Shown here piece after piece: positions 9,518-18,041 of a DNA stretch of 64,000 nt (its first letter is position 1; each line of letters starts with the position of its first letter). The stretch spans positions 1 to 64,000 of the forward strand of contig NZ_LGDE01000136.1 in NCBI RefSeq assembly GCF_001279725.1, read 5' to 3'. This DNA comes from Streptomyces sp. WM4235 (lineage in GTDB: Bacteria > Actinomycetota > Actinomycetes > Streptomycetales > Streptomycetaceae). A model generated the notes under the pieces. That model had not been told where the DNA came from. It worked only from the letters and a program-made list of their open reading frames with translations, and ran no database searches. The translations under genes and the position numbers were made by a program.

Positions 9518-9970
9518 ATGACCACTTTTCAGGTTCCTGAGCGCATGAACTTCGCCGCCGTCGCCCCCAAGATCTTCAAGTCCGTCCTGGCCCTCGACGG
9601 GGCCGCCCGACAGGGCCTCGACCCGATCCTCCTGGAGCTCGTCCAGATCCGCACCTCGCAGATCAACCGCTGTGCCTACTGCATCGATTACCACACCAGC
9701 GACGCCCGCAAGGGCGGCGAGTCGGAAGAGCGGATCTACCAGCTCACCGCCTGGCAGGAGTCCAGCCTCTTCACCGTCAAGGAGCGCGCGGCACTCGCCC
9801 TCACCGAGGAGGTCACCCTCCTCCCCGGCGGAGTCACCGACGCCGTCTACGACGAGGCCGCCCGCCACTTCGGCGAGGAGGAGCTCGCGCACCTGATCGC
9901 GCTCATCTTCACCGCCAACGTGTGGAACCGGATGAACGTCGCCACCCGCAAGACCCCCGGAACCGAGTAG
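9518..9970 (+). CDS. Carboxymuconolactone decarboxylase-family (AhpD-like) protein
   Basis: A 150-residue AhpD-fold protein with the redox motif CAYCIDYHT (C-x2-C-x3-H) about residues 50-58, typical of alkylhydroperoxidase-like members rather than true decarboxylases. The longer upstream reading frame overlaps the divergent MocR gene and its promoter, so the ATG just after the TACAGT box is chosen. It probably deals with peroxides or acts as a thiol-disulfide protein. Linked to MocR and followed by an MFS exporter, which fits a stress- or drug-response unit; a part in the biosynthetic pathway is possible but not shown. Confidence 0.88.
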   Translation: MTTFQVPERMNFAAVAPKIFKSVLALDGAARQGLDPILLELVQIRTSQINRCAYCIDYHTSDARKGGESEERIYQLTAWQESSLFTVKERAALALTEEVTLLPGGVTDAVYDEAARHFGEEELAHLIALIFTANVWNRMNVATRKTPGTE

Positions 9971-10115
9971 TCCGGCCGCTCCGCGACCCCCTCAGACCCC
10001 ATAACGACGCACCAGGGCGGTGGCCACCGCCGGACAGGCCAGGCCACCGCCCCACGCATGCCCCCACCCCCGTCTCCCGGCACCAGAGGGGGACCGCTGA
10101 CGAAGGACTGACATC

Positions 10116-11366
10116 GTGACCACCCTCGATTCATCCGCACCGCGCACCGCGGGCAAGGAACCCTCCGCGGTCAAGGGCTGGCTGGCCGTCCTGGCCGTCA
10201 CCCTCGGCATCTTCTCCCTCATGACCTCCGAGCTGCTGCCCGTCGGCCTGCTCACCCCGGTCGGGGACGCCCTGAAGGTCTCCGAGGGCACGGCGGCCCT
10301 CATGGTCACCATCCCCGGCCTGGTCGCGGCGATCTCGGCCCCGCTGGTGACCGTCGCCACCGGAAAGTTCGACCGGCGGCTCGTCCTGGTCATCCTGATC
10401 GCCATCGTCGGCCTGGCGAACCTCGCCTCCGCCTTCGCCACCAGCTTCGCCGTGGTCCTGGTCGCCCGCTTCCTCATCGGCATCAGCGTCGGTGGCTTCT
10501 GGTCCATCGCCGGCGGCATCGCCCTGCGCCTGGTGCCCGAACGACACGTCGCCCGCGCCACCGCCGTCATCTTCGGCGGCGTCGAGACGGCCTCCGTGCT
10601 CGGCGTGCCCACCGGCACCTTCCTCGGCGACCTCTCCGGCTGGCGCACCGCCTTCGCCGCGGTCGGCATCCTCGGCCTCGTCGCCCTCGCCGCCATGCTC
10701 TTCCTGATGCCGAAGGTCCCGGCCGAGCGCACCATCGTCTTCGGTGACCTGCCCCGCGTGTGGAAGTCCAACGCCGGCGTCCGCATCGGCATCGCGATGA
10801 CCTTCCTCGTCATCACCGGCCACTTCCTCGCCTACACCTTCGTCCGTCCGCTCCTCCAGGACGACGGCGTCGGCGACAACATGATCGGTGTCCTGCTGCT
10901 GACCTTCGGCATCGCCGGCATCACCGGCAACTTCATCGCCGGCGCCCTGATCGCCAAGCGGCTGCGCCAGGTCGTCATCGGCATCGCGATCGTCCTCGCC
11001 GTCGCCATGCTGCTGCTCGCCACCGTCGGCAACACCACCGTCACCGCGGCCGTCATCCTCGTCCTGTGGGGCCTGGGCTACGGCGCCGTGCCGGTGACCT
11101 TCCAGACCTGGATCCTCGACGCCGCCCCCGACGCGACCGAGGCCGCCTCCTCCCTGTACGTCTCCACCTTCAACCTGTCGATCGCCCTCGGCGCCCTCTT
11201 CGGCGGCATCGCCGTGGACAACCTCGCCACCGCCAGCGTCCTGTACATCGGCGCGGGCCTCGCGATCCTCACCCTCCTCGTCGTCGGCCGACGCTCCGGC
11301 CGCCCGACCGACTCCGCCCCGGCCGCCGAACCGGCGACCGACCCGGCCACCGCGGCCGCCCACTGA
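10116..11366 (+). CDS. MFS drug/sugar efflux transporter (DHA1/AraJ type)
   Basis: A 416-residue major facilitator with about twelve hydrophobic segments, starting with a GTG. Family landmarks are the early TSELLPVGLLTPVG segment, the loop 2-3 basic turn KFDRRLVL, and ARFLIGISVGGFWS in helix 4. It lies 145 bases downstream of the AhpD-like gene on the same strand and ends at a strong hairpin. An export or self-resistance role for the product of the flanking biosynthetic genes is possible; substrate unknown. Confidence 0.87.
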   Translation: MTTLDSSAPRTAGKEPSAVKGWLAVLAVTLGIFSLMTSELLPVGLLTPVGDALKVSEGTAALMVTIPGLVAAISAPLVTVATGKFDRRLVLVILIAIVGLANLASAFATSFAVVLVARFLIGISVGGFWSIAGGIALRLVPERHVARATAVIFGGVETASVLGVPTGTFLGDLSGWRTAFAAVGILGLVALAAMLFLMPKVPAERTIVFGDLPRVWKSNAGVRIGIAMTFLVITGHFLAYTFVRPLLQDDGVGDNMIGVLLLTFGIAGITGNFIAGALIAKRLRQVVIGIAIVLAVAMLLLATVGNTTVTAAVILVLWGLGYGAVPVTFQTWILDAAPDATEAASSLYVSTFNLSIALGALFGGIAVDNLATASVLYIGAGLAILTLLVVGRRSGRPTDSAPAAEPATDPATAAAH

Positions 11367-11410
11367 TCGTCTGCCCCGCGACCAACCGTCCCCCGCGGGC
11401 GGGACAGACA

Positions 11411-11445
11411 GCCGGGCGCGGCTCCCTCAAGGAGCCGCGCCCGGC
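11411..11445 (+). terminator. Hairpin terminator after the MFS gene
   Basis: Perfect 15-base arms (11411-11425 and 11431-11445) with a five-base CTCAA loop, followed by GCTTT. Confidence 0.85.
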
Positions 11446-11839
11446 GCTTTCGCGTGCGAGTGCGCTTCTGGCGGGGCGCGGGTTCGGGGGTGGGGCGGGC
11501 TTCCGCGCTTCGGCTCCCACCCCTCGGGTCGACGACGCCGCACCCGGCCGCTCCACACCGCGGGAGCCCGGGTGCGGTCAGGGGCGCAGGTCGGGGGCAC
11601 CGGTCAGCACGTCCCGACCCGTCCCGACCTGACCGGCGAAGGCGTGCGAAAAGCTCCGGTAGACGCTCCGGGGAGGCGCTGTCGTCGCCGACCTCCATCA
11701 CGGGGCGGGCTCCTGTACCGACACGGACACGGATACCGATACCGACACCGGGACGGAGACGCGGCTGCCCGAGAAGCAACGCCCTCGGCGCACACCGGCG
11801 GGGGACGGCCGGCGAACGGCACCAAGGGGAACGCACAAA

Positions 11840-11873
11840 GGGGCGGGTCGGCGCCGTAGCGCCGACCCGCCCC
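11840..11873 (-). terminator. Hairpin terminator of the nitrate-reduction operon
   Basis: Perfect 15-base arms (11840-11854 and 11859-11873) with loop CGTA. On the - strand it is followed by CTTTGT and lies 38 bases beyond the stop codon of the last gene of the operon. Confidence 0.85.
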
Positions 11874-11911
11874 ACCCTGCCCCTCGGCCGCCGCGATCCG
11901 CGGCCCGCGTC

Positions 11912-13114
11912 TCAGACGAGCAGCCGCTCCGGGGGCCCGGTCAGTTCGTGGCCCAGCATCGAGCGGAGTTCCCCGTAGGCGCGCGTGTCGCCGGCCAGGA
12001 CGCCACCGAGGAGGGTGCGGCCGTCCGGGCCGAGGACCAACTTGGCGTAGGTGGCGGCCGTGTGGTCCTCCCGTACGAAGGACAGCGCGCCCTCGACCCG
12101 GGCGTGGACGTCGCCGAACCCGGCCACGTCCACGCCGAACACCTTCAGCTTCGCCGAGGTGTCGGCGCCCGGGAAGGGCTCGGACGCCCTGCCGGTCAGT
12201 TGCGCGGCCACGCTCTCGGCCATCAGGTAGCCGGGGGCGACCAGGCCGTGGCAGCGGCCCAGGACGGCCGCGCACTCTCCGACCGCCCAGATCCGGGGGT
12301 CCTCGGTACGGCAGTGGGCGTCCACCAGGAAACCGCCCCGCTCCCCGCGCGGAAGCCCGGCCGGCTCGGCCAGTTCGTCGCGCGGGCGGACCCCCGCCGA
12401 GAACACCACGCAACGGGCGGGCAGCACGTCACCGTCGGCCAGCGTCACCCCGCGGACCCACCCGTCGGGGCCCGCGTCCACGGACGCCACGCCGCGGCCG
12501 CAGTGCACGCTCATGCCGAGCCGGCCCACCAGGCGGGCCAGCACCGCGCCCCCGCCCTCGTCGAGTTGGAGCGGCATCAGGTGCGGGGCCACCTCCACCA
12601 CATGGGGTCGCATTCCCAGCGAACGCAGGGCCTGCGCCGCCTCCAGCCCCAGCAGCCCGCCGCCGATCACCACGCCGGCGGCGCCCGGTTCGGCGGCCGC
12701 GCGCAGGGCGTCGAGGTCCGCGAGGGTCCGGTAGGTGAAGCAGCCCGGCAGGGTGTGACCGGGGATCGGCGGCACGAACGGCTTCGACCCGGTGGCCAGC
12801 ACGAGCGCGTCGTACCGCACGTGCGAGCCGTCCGCGAAGGTCGCCGTACGGGTCGCCCGCTCGATCGCGACGACCGGAACCCCGAGCCGCAGTTCGACCC
12901 GGGGGTCCTCCAGGACCTCGGGGCCGGTCAGCGTCAGGTCCCGGGCGCTCCGCCCGTCCAGGTACGAGGAGAGCGCCACCCGGTCGTAGGCGGCGCGGGG
13001 TTCCTCGGCCGCGACGACGATCCGCCACGACGCGAACCGCTCGTCCGCCCGCAGGAGTTCGAGGAGCCGGTGGCCGACCATGCCGTGGCCGGCGAGGACC
13101 AGGGTCCCGCTCAC
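11912..13114 (-). CDS. NirB-N-terminal-like FAD/NAD(P)H oxidoreductase (no siroheme domain)
   Basis: A 400-residue flavoprotein resembling only the N-terminal part of the NADH-nitrite reductase large subunit. It has LVLAGHGMVGHRLLELL, ALVLATGSKPFVPPIPG, GVVIGGGLLGLEAAQAL, and the small C-terminal domain with LKVFGVDVAGFGD. It stops there: the BFD [2Fe-2S] segment and the siroheme/[4Fe-4S] catalytic region of full NirB (about 800 residues) are absent. It therefore cannot reduce nitrite by itself and is more likely an electron-transfer subunit for the nitrate reductase upstream. The GTG start overlaps the stop of the preceding gene (GTGA). Confidence 0.82.
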   Translation of the reverse strand: MSGTLVLAGHGMVGHRLLELLRADERFASWRIVVAAEEPRAAYDRVALSSYLDGRSARDLTLTGPEVLEDPRVELRLGVPVVAIERATRTATFADGSHVRYDALVLATGSKPFVPPIPGHTLPGCFTYRTLADLDALRAAAEPGAAGVVIGGGLLGLEAAQALRSLGMRPHVVEVAPHLMPLQLDEGGGAVLARLVGRLGMSVHCGRGVASVDAGPDGWVRGVTLADGDVLPARCVVFSAGVRPRDELAEPAGLPRGERGGFLVDAHCRTEDPRIWAVGECAAVLGRCHGLVAPGYLMAESVAAQLTGRASEPFPGADTSAKLKVFGVDVAGFGDVHARVEGALSFVREDHTAATYAKLVLGPDGRTLLGGVLAGDTRAYGELRSMLGHELTGPPERLLV

Positions 13115-14493
13115 GGGCGGTGCCCCCCTTCCGCGGATCGGGCGAGTTCGGCGCAGAGCCGGCCCACCGCCGGGACACAGGTCCCGCAGCCCGTGGTGGC
13201 CCGGGTCGCGGCGGCGAGCTCGGGCAGGGCGCGGGCACCGCCGTCCCAGGCCTGCCGAAGGGCCCCCCGGGTCACGTTGTTGCACTGGCAGACCACGGCC
13301 GTGTCCGGCAGCGCGCCCGAGGCCGCGTACCCGCCGGCGGAACCGATCAGCAGGGCCAGCCGGTCGCTCGGCACCGGGAGGTCCCGCGCGTACAGCCGGC
13401 CCACGGCGGCGACGGCCTGCGGGAACCCCGCGACGATCCCGGACCGGATCCGGCCGTCGCGCAGCCGCAGTCGGGCGTGGCGCCCGCCGCCCGGATCGGA
13501 CAGCGACACGGTTTCCTCGCCGGGGGCCGGTTCCCGGTCCGGAGCGGGTTCCCCGCCCTGGCCGACGACCGTCAGTTCCAGTCCCCGGATCCCGGGGCGC
13601 AGCACGCGTCGCGTCGGCCGGTACGGCCTGTCCGAGCCGGTCAGGATGCTTGCGAGGGCGTCCGCCTGTTCCCACGCCGACGTCAGGGAGTCCCCGGCGG
13701 CGCCCGCGTGTTCGGCGCAGTCCCCGATGGCGTGGATCCGCGGATCGCCGGTGCGCAGCCGGTCGTCCACCACGATCCCGCGCCGCACCTCCAGCCCCGC
13801 CGCCCGGGCCACCGCGGTCTCCGGGACGCTGCCCGCGCACGCCAGCACGGTGGCCGCCGCGAGCAGCCGGCCGTCGTCCAGCACGGCCTTGCCGTGCTCG
13901 GCGCCGGCCACCCGGCGGCCGAGTTCCAAGGCCACGCCGGCCTCCTCCAGGGTCCGCGCCAGTACCGCCGAGGCAGGCCCGTCGAGGTCGCGGTGGGCGA
14001 GCCGCGGCCCGGAGTGCACCAACGTCACCTCGTGCCCGGCGCCGCTCAGCGCGGCGGCGGCGCCCGCCCCGCGCAGCCCGCCCCCGGCGATCACCACCGG
14101 CCCCTCCGGGGGCGGTTCGGCGTCGGCGAGGGTGCCCAGTCGGCGCACGGCGGGGGAGTCGAAGCCGGGGGACCGCGGGCGCGCCCCGGTGGCCAGCACC
14201 AGGACCTCGTACCCGTACCCGGTCCCGTCGGCGGTACGGACCTCGCGTCGGGCACGGTCGATGCCGGTCACGACGGCCGCCCGGCGCACCCGCGCGTTCC
14301 CCGGCGGCGCGGCCAGCTCCAGGGCGCGGCCGGGCAGGGTGCCGTCCAGGACCGACAGCAGCAGGGCCCGGTTGTAGGCGGCGTGCGGCTCGGCTGCCAG
14401 GACGGTCACCGGACCCCGGTGCCCGAGCCGGTGCAGGGAGGCGCAGAGGCGGTGGGCGGCCGGGCCGTGGCCGACGACGACGATCCCGCTCAC
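13111..14493 (-). CDS. NasB-like electron-transfer flavoprotein with BFD-type [2Fe-2S] domain
   Basis: A 460-residue pyridine nucleotide-disulfide oxidoreductase-fold protein (VVVGHGPAAHRLC at the N-terminus, VLVLATGARPRSP, VVIAGGGLRGAGAA). It carries a C-terminal BFD-like [2Fe-2S] domain, with the Cys pairs VVCQCNN and TTGCGTCVPAVG. This matches the electron-transfer subunit of assimilatory nitrate reductases, moving electrons from NAD(P)H to the molybdoenzyme. The GTG start overlaps the stop of the nitrate reductase gene, and its own stop overlaps the next gene, so three consecutive genes are translationally coupled. Confidence 0.83.
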   Translation of the reverse strand: MSGIVVVGHGPAAHRLCASLHRLGHRGPVTVLAAEPHAAYNRALLLSVLDGTLPGRALELAAPPGNARVRRAAVVTGIDRARREVRTADGTGYGYEVLVLATGARPRSPGFDSPAVRRLGTLADAEPPPEGPVVIAGGGLRGAGAAAALSGAGHEVTLVHSGPRLAHRDLDGPASAVLARTLEEAGVALELGRRVAGAEHGKAVLDDGRLLAAATVLACAGSVPETAVARAAGLEVRRGIVVDDRLRTGDPRIHAIGDCAEHAGAAGDSLTSAWEQADALASILTGSDRPYRPTRRVLRPGIRGLELTVVGQGGEPAPDREPAPGEETVSLSDPGGGRHARLRLRDGRIRSGIVAGFPQAVAAVGRLYARDLPVPSDRLALLIGSAGGYAASGALPDTAVVCQCNNVTRGALRQAWDGGARALPELAAATRATTGCGTCVPAVGRLCAELARSAEGGHRP

Positions 14494-16580
14494 GAGGACT
14501 CCGACCAGGGTTCGACGCGGACGGCGGCCAACTTGAACTCCGGCATGCCGCTGACCGGGTCCAGGGCGGGCCCGGTCATCAGGTTGGCCCGGCCCGCGCC
14601 GGGGAAGTGGAACGGCACGAACACGGTGTCGGCGCGCAGGCTCTCCACCAGCCGGACCCGGGCCACCACCGCCCCGTGCGCGGAGACGACCCGGGCGTGA
14701 GCGCCGTCGGTCAGTCCGAAGCGCCCGGCCGTGTCCGGGTGGACCTCGACGAACACCTCCGGTGCGACGGCCATCAGTTCGGGTACCCGGCGGGTCTGCG
14801 CCCCCGACTGGTAGTGGGCCAGGACCCGGCCCGTCGTCGCGAGGAGCGGCCGCCCGGCGTCCGGGACCTCCGCGGATTCCCGGTCCTCCACCGGGGCGAA
14901 CCGGGCCCGCCCGTCCGGGTGCGCGAAGCGGTCCAGGAACATCCGGGGCGTACCGGGATGCCGGGCGCCGCCGTCGTCCGCCGGGCAGGGCCAGTACAAC
15001 TCCTCGCCCGCGTCGAGCCGTTCCCAGCTGATCCCCGCGTAGTCGGCGCGGCCCCCGGCGGAGGCCCGGCGCAGCTCCTCGAAGACCGTGCGCGGCGCCG
15101 TCGGGAACCGTTCGGGAGGCTGCCCCAGTCGCGTCGCGAGCCCGTGCAGCACGTCGAGGTCGGTCCGTACCCCGGGCGGCGGGGCCAGGACCGGGCGGCG
15201 GCGCACCACCCGCCCCTCCAGATTGGTCAGGGTGCCCTCCTCCTCGGCCCACTGGGTGACGGGCAGCACCACGTCGGCCAGGGCCGCCGTCTCGGACGGC
15301 ACGAAATCGGCGACGACCAGCAGGTCCAGGGCGGCCAGCCGGCGCGACACGTGCGCCGCGTTCGGGGCGGACACCGCCGGATTGGAGCCGAAGACCAGCA
15401 GGGCCTTGGGTCCGCCGGGCGTGCCGAGGGAGTCGAGCAGTTGGTAGGCGCCGGTGCCCGGGCCGGGCAGGGTGTCGGGCTCCACGCCCCAGACGCCCGC
15501 CACGTGGGCGCGCGCCGCCGGGTCGGTGATCATCCGGTACCCGGGGAGCTGGTCGGCCTTCTGGCCGTGCTCGCGTCCGCCCTGCCCGTTGCCCTGGCCG
15601 GTCAGGCAGCCGTACCCGCTGCCCGGGGTGCCCGGCAGGCCCAGCGCGAGCGACAGGTTGACGAACGCGGACACCGTGTCGGTGCCCTTGCTGTGCTGTT
15701 CGGCGCCGCGCCCGGTGAGCACGTACCGGCGGTCCGCCCCGGCGAGCATCCGCACGGCCTCGCGCATGTCCGCGACCGGTACGCCGGTGATCCCCTCCAC
15801 CCGCTCGGGCCACCAGGCCACGGCCCGCCGCCAGGCCTCGTCGAAGCCGGTGGTGCGCTCGGCCACGTACGCCTCGTCGAGCAGGCCTTCCGTGACGGCG
15901 AGGTGGAACAGGCCCAGGGCCAGCGCCAGATCGGTGCCCGGCACGGGCTGGAGGTGCAGCGCGGCCAGTTCCGCCGTACGGGTGCGGCGCGGGTCGATCA
16001 CGACGAGGCGCGCCCGGTTCAAGTGCCGCATCAACGGCGGCATCGTCTCGGCGGGGTTGGCGCCGGCCAGCAGGATGACCTGCGCACGCCCGAGGTCCGC
16101 GACGGGGAACGGCAGACCCCGGTCGAGCCCGAAGGCCGCGTTCCCGGCGGCGGCGGCCGACGACATGCAGAAGCGGCCGTTGTAGTCGATCCTGCTGGTG
16201 CCGAGCGCCACCCGCGCGAACTTGCCGAGCAGATAGGCCTTCTCGTTGGTCAGTCCGCCGCTGCCGAACACCCCGACGGCGTCCGCGCCGTGCTCCCCGC
16301 GCAGCCGTGCCAGCCGACCGGCGACCAGGTCGAGCGCCGAGTCCCAGTCGGTGGGGGCCAGTCGCCCGTCGGGGCCGCGCACCAGCGGGGTCCGCAGCCG
16401 GTCGGGCGCCCGGAGCACCGCGGGGGCCGTCCAGCCCTTCTGGCACAGGCCGCCCCCGGCGGGGTCGGCCGGCCGGACGGCGACCGCGTCGCCCTCGTCG
16501 CGCAGCACGGTCGGGCACTGGAGGGCGCAGTACGCGCAGTGCGTGGCGGCCTCGGGCGCCGCGACCAGGTCAGCGGGCAC
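14490..16580 (-). CDS. nasC: Assimilatory nitrate reductase catalytic subunit (molybdopterin oxidoreductase)
   Basis: A 696-residue bis-MGD molybdoenzyme of the NasC/NarB class, reducing nitrate to nitrite in the cytoplasm; no Tat signal is present. The N-terminal [4Fe-4S] site is HCAYCALQC plus a later Cys in GGGLCQKGW. Molybdopterin-binding landmarks include FGSGGLTNEKAYLLGKF, NPAETMPP, GSGYGCLTGQGNGQGGREHG and, in the C-terminal domain, TTGRVLAHYQSGAQTRR. The GTG start lies inside the 3' end of narK (11-base overlap). Co-transcription with the transporter and two flavoproteins makes a complete nitrate-to-nitrite unit. Formate dehydrogenase is an alternative reading of the family but fits the neighbours poorly. 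Confidence 0.88.
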   Translation of the reverse strand: MPADLVAAPEAATHCAYCALQCPTVLRDEGDAVAVRPADPAGGGLCQKGWTAPAVLRAPDRLRTPLVRGPDGRLAPTDWDSALDLVAGRLARLRGEHGADAVGVFGSGGLTNEKAYLLGKFARVALGTSRIDYNGRFCMSSAAAAGNAAFGLDRGLPFPVADLGRAQVILLAGANPAETMPPLMRHLNRARLVVIDPRRTRTAELAALHLQPVPGTDLALALGLFHLAVTEGLLDEAYVAERTTGFDEAWRRAVAWWPERVEGITGVPVADMREAVRMLAGADRRYVLTGRGAEQHSKGTDTVSAFVNLSLALGLPGTPGSGYGCLTGQGNGQGGREHGQKADQLPGYRMITDPAARAHVAGVWGVEPDTLPGPGTGAYQLLDSLGTPGGPKALLVFGSNPAVSAPNAAHVSRRLAALDLLVVADFVPSETAALADVVLPVTQWAEEEGTLTNLEGRVVRRRPVLAPPPGVRTDLDVLHGLATRLGQPPERFPTAPRTVFEELRRASAGGRADYAGISWERLDAGEELYWPCPADDGGARHPGTPRMFLDRFAHPDGRARFAPVEDRESAEVPDAGRPLLATTGRVLAHYQSGAQTRRVPELMAVAPEVFVEVHPDTAGRFGLTDGAHARVVSAHGAVVARVRLVESLRADTVFVPFHFPGAGRANLMTGPALDPVSGMPEFKLAAVRVEPWSESS

Positions 16581-17952
16581 GGGCCGGCCTCGGCTCGCGC
16601 GATGGGGCGGGTCCCTGGGCGACCCGCCGCCCGGGACGCAGGTACACCGCCCAGGTGAGCAGCACGCAGAGCGCGTAGTAGCCGAGGAAGCAGGCGAACG
16701 CCGTGGTGCCGCTGCCCTGTGGCCCCTGGTAGGAGGCGCGGAACGCCAGGTTGATCGCCACCCCGCCGAGCGCGCCGACCGCGCCCGCGATCCCGATGGC
16801 GGCGCCCGAGATCCGACGGGCCCGGGCGAAGGCCTGCCGGGCCTCGCCGCCCGAGGTGATGGTGGCCTCCGCCTCGGCGGCGGCCGCGGCCGGGATCAGC
16901 TTGTACGTGGAGCCGTTGCCGAGCCCGCTGAGCACGAAGACCAGGGTGAAGGCCGCGACGAACGCCCCGAAGGACCCGGCCCGCGAGGCCAGCAGCAGCC
17001 CCGCCGTTCCCAGGGCCAGCGCCAGGAACGCCCACAGGGTGACGCGCGCCCCGCCCCAGCGGTCGGCGAGCTTCCCGCCGAGCGGCCGTGACACCGAGCC
17101 GAGCAGCGGGCCGATGAACGTGTACGAGGCCGCTTCGAGCGGCGTCGAGCCGAACTCGTTCTGCAACACCAGCCCGAAGGCGAACCCGTAGCCGATGAAG
17201 GAACCGAACGTGCCGATGTACAGGAAGGAGATGAACCAGGTGTGGCGGCTCGCGGCGGCCTCGCGCAGCGCCCCGGGCCGGGCCCGGACCGCGTCGACGT
17301 TGTCCATCTTCAGGGCCGCGAGCAGCGCGGAGAGCACGATCAGCGGGAGATAGACGGCGGCCACGTACGACGGGTGGGTGTCCCCGGCCGTGGCGATCAC
17401 CAGCAGGCCCAGCAACTGCACCACGGCCACGCCGAGGTTGCCGCCGCCGGCGTTCACCCCCAGGGCCCAGCCCTGGCGGTTCTGCGGGAAGAAGGTGGTG
17501 ATGTTGGTCATCGAGGAGGCGAAGTTGGCGCCGCCCACCCCGGCCGTGGCGCCGATGACCAGGAACACCCACAGCGGGGTCCCCGGGCGCTGCACGAAGA
17601 CGAACGCGAGCAGCGCCGGCACCAGCAGCACGGCCGAGGCGAACACCGTCCAGTTGCGACCGCCGAACCGGGTCACCGCCCAGCTGTACGGCAGCCGCAA
17701 CACGGCGCCCACCAGGGTCGGCACCACGACGAGCAGGAACTTCTCACCGGGGGTGAACCCGAGGCCGATCTCCGGCGACATGAACAGCACGAGCACCGAC
17801 CACATGCTCCACACCGAGAACCCGATGTGCTCGGACAGCACGGACAGTGCCAGGTTGCGGCGCGCGATCCGCTTCCCGGTGCGCTCCCAGTACTGCTCGT
17901 CCTCCGGGTTCCAGCCTTCGATCCACCGCCCGGCGGCGGGCCTGGTCTTCAT
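16570..17952 (-). CDS. narK: NarK-family nitrate/nitrite transporter
   Basis: A 460-residue major facilitator of the nitrate/nitrite porter family. Two glycine-rich signatures are visible: GGANFASSMTNITTFFP and GVNAGGGNLGVAVVQ. About twelve membrane segments are expected. The ATG is preceded by an AGAGAGGAG ribosome-binding site. The gene follows the CreD-like lyase by 89 bases on the same strand, with a hairpin in between. It could import nitrate for the downstream reductase or export surplus nitrite; direction cannot be told from sequence. Confidence 0.92.
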   Translation of the reverse strand: MKTRPAAGRWIEGWNPEDEQYWERTGKRIARRNLALSVLSEHIGFSVWSMWSVLVLFMSPEIGLGFTPGEKFLLVVVPTLVGAVLRLPYSWAVTRFGGRNWTVFASAVLLVPALLAFVFVQRPGTPLWVFLVIGATAGVGGANFASSMTNITTFFPQNRQGWALGVNAGGGNLGVAVVQLLGLLVIATAGDTHPSYVAAVYLPLIVLSALLAALKMDNVDAVRARPGALREAAASRHTWFISFLYIGTFGSFIGYGFAFGLVLQNEFGSTPLEAASYTFIGPLLGSVSRPLGGKLADRWGGARVTLWAFLALALGTAGLLLASRAGSFGAFVAAFTLVFVLSGLGNGSTYKLIPAAAAAEAEATITSGGEARQAFARARRISGAAIGIAGAVGALGGVAINLAFRASYQGPQGSGTTAFACFLGYYALCVLLTWAVYLRPGRRVAQGPAPSREPRPARAR

Positions 17953-17966
17953 GTCTCTCCTCTCTG

Positions 17967-17999
17967 GGGCCCGGTCCGCCTCTCGGCGACACCGGGCCC
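17967..17999 (-). terminator. Possible terminator or attenuator between the CreD-like gene and narK
   Basis: Perfect nine-base arms (17967-17975 and 17991-17999) with a 15-base loop, located between the lyase stop codon and the narK ribosome-binding site. There is no T-run. It may separate the two transcripts or only reduce read-through. Confidence 0.45.
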
Positions 18000-18041
18000 G
18001 ACGGGGTGCCGCTCAGGCCGCTCGGGGCGCCTCGGGCCCGC

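Larger units (their letters stand above)
11367..11911. other. 545-base intergenic region between convergent units
   Basis: It holds a terminator for the MFS gene (11411-11445), a terminator for the opposing oxidoreductase operon (11840-11873), and a short degenerate hexamer array of the ACCGAC type at about 11716-11751. Open frames crossing it have no recognisable product and no ribosome-binding site, so no gene is called. Confidence 0.6.

Noticed and set aside
11367..11911. Small gene in the long intergenic region
   Set aside because: Open frames are chance products of high GC content; no ribosome-binding site, recognisable protein or codon-position pattern.
11912..13114. Complete NADH-nitrite reductase NirB
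   Set aside because: Only 400 residues; the iron-sulfur and siroheme domains are absent.
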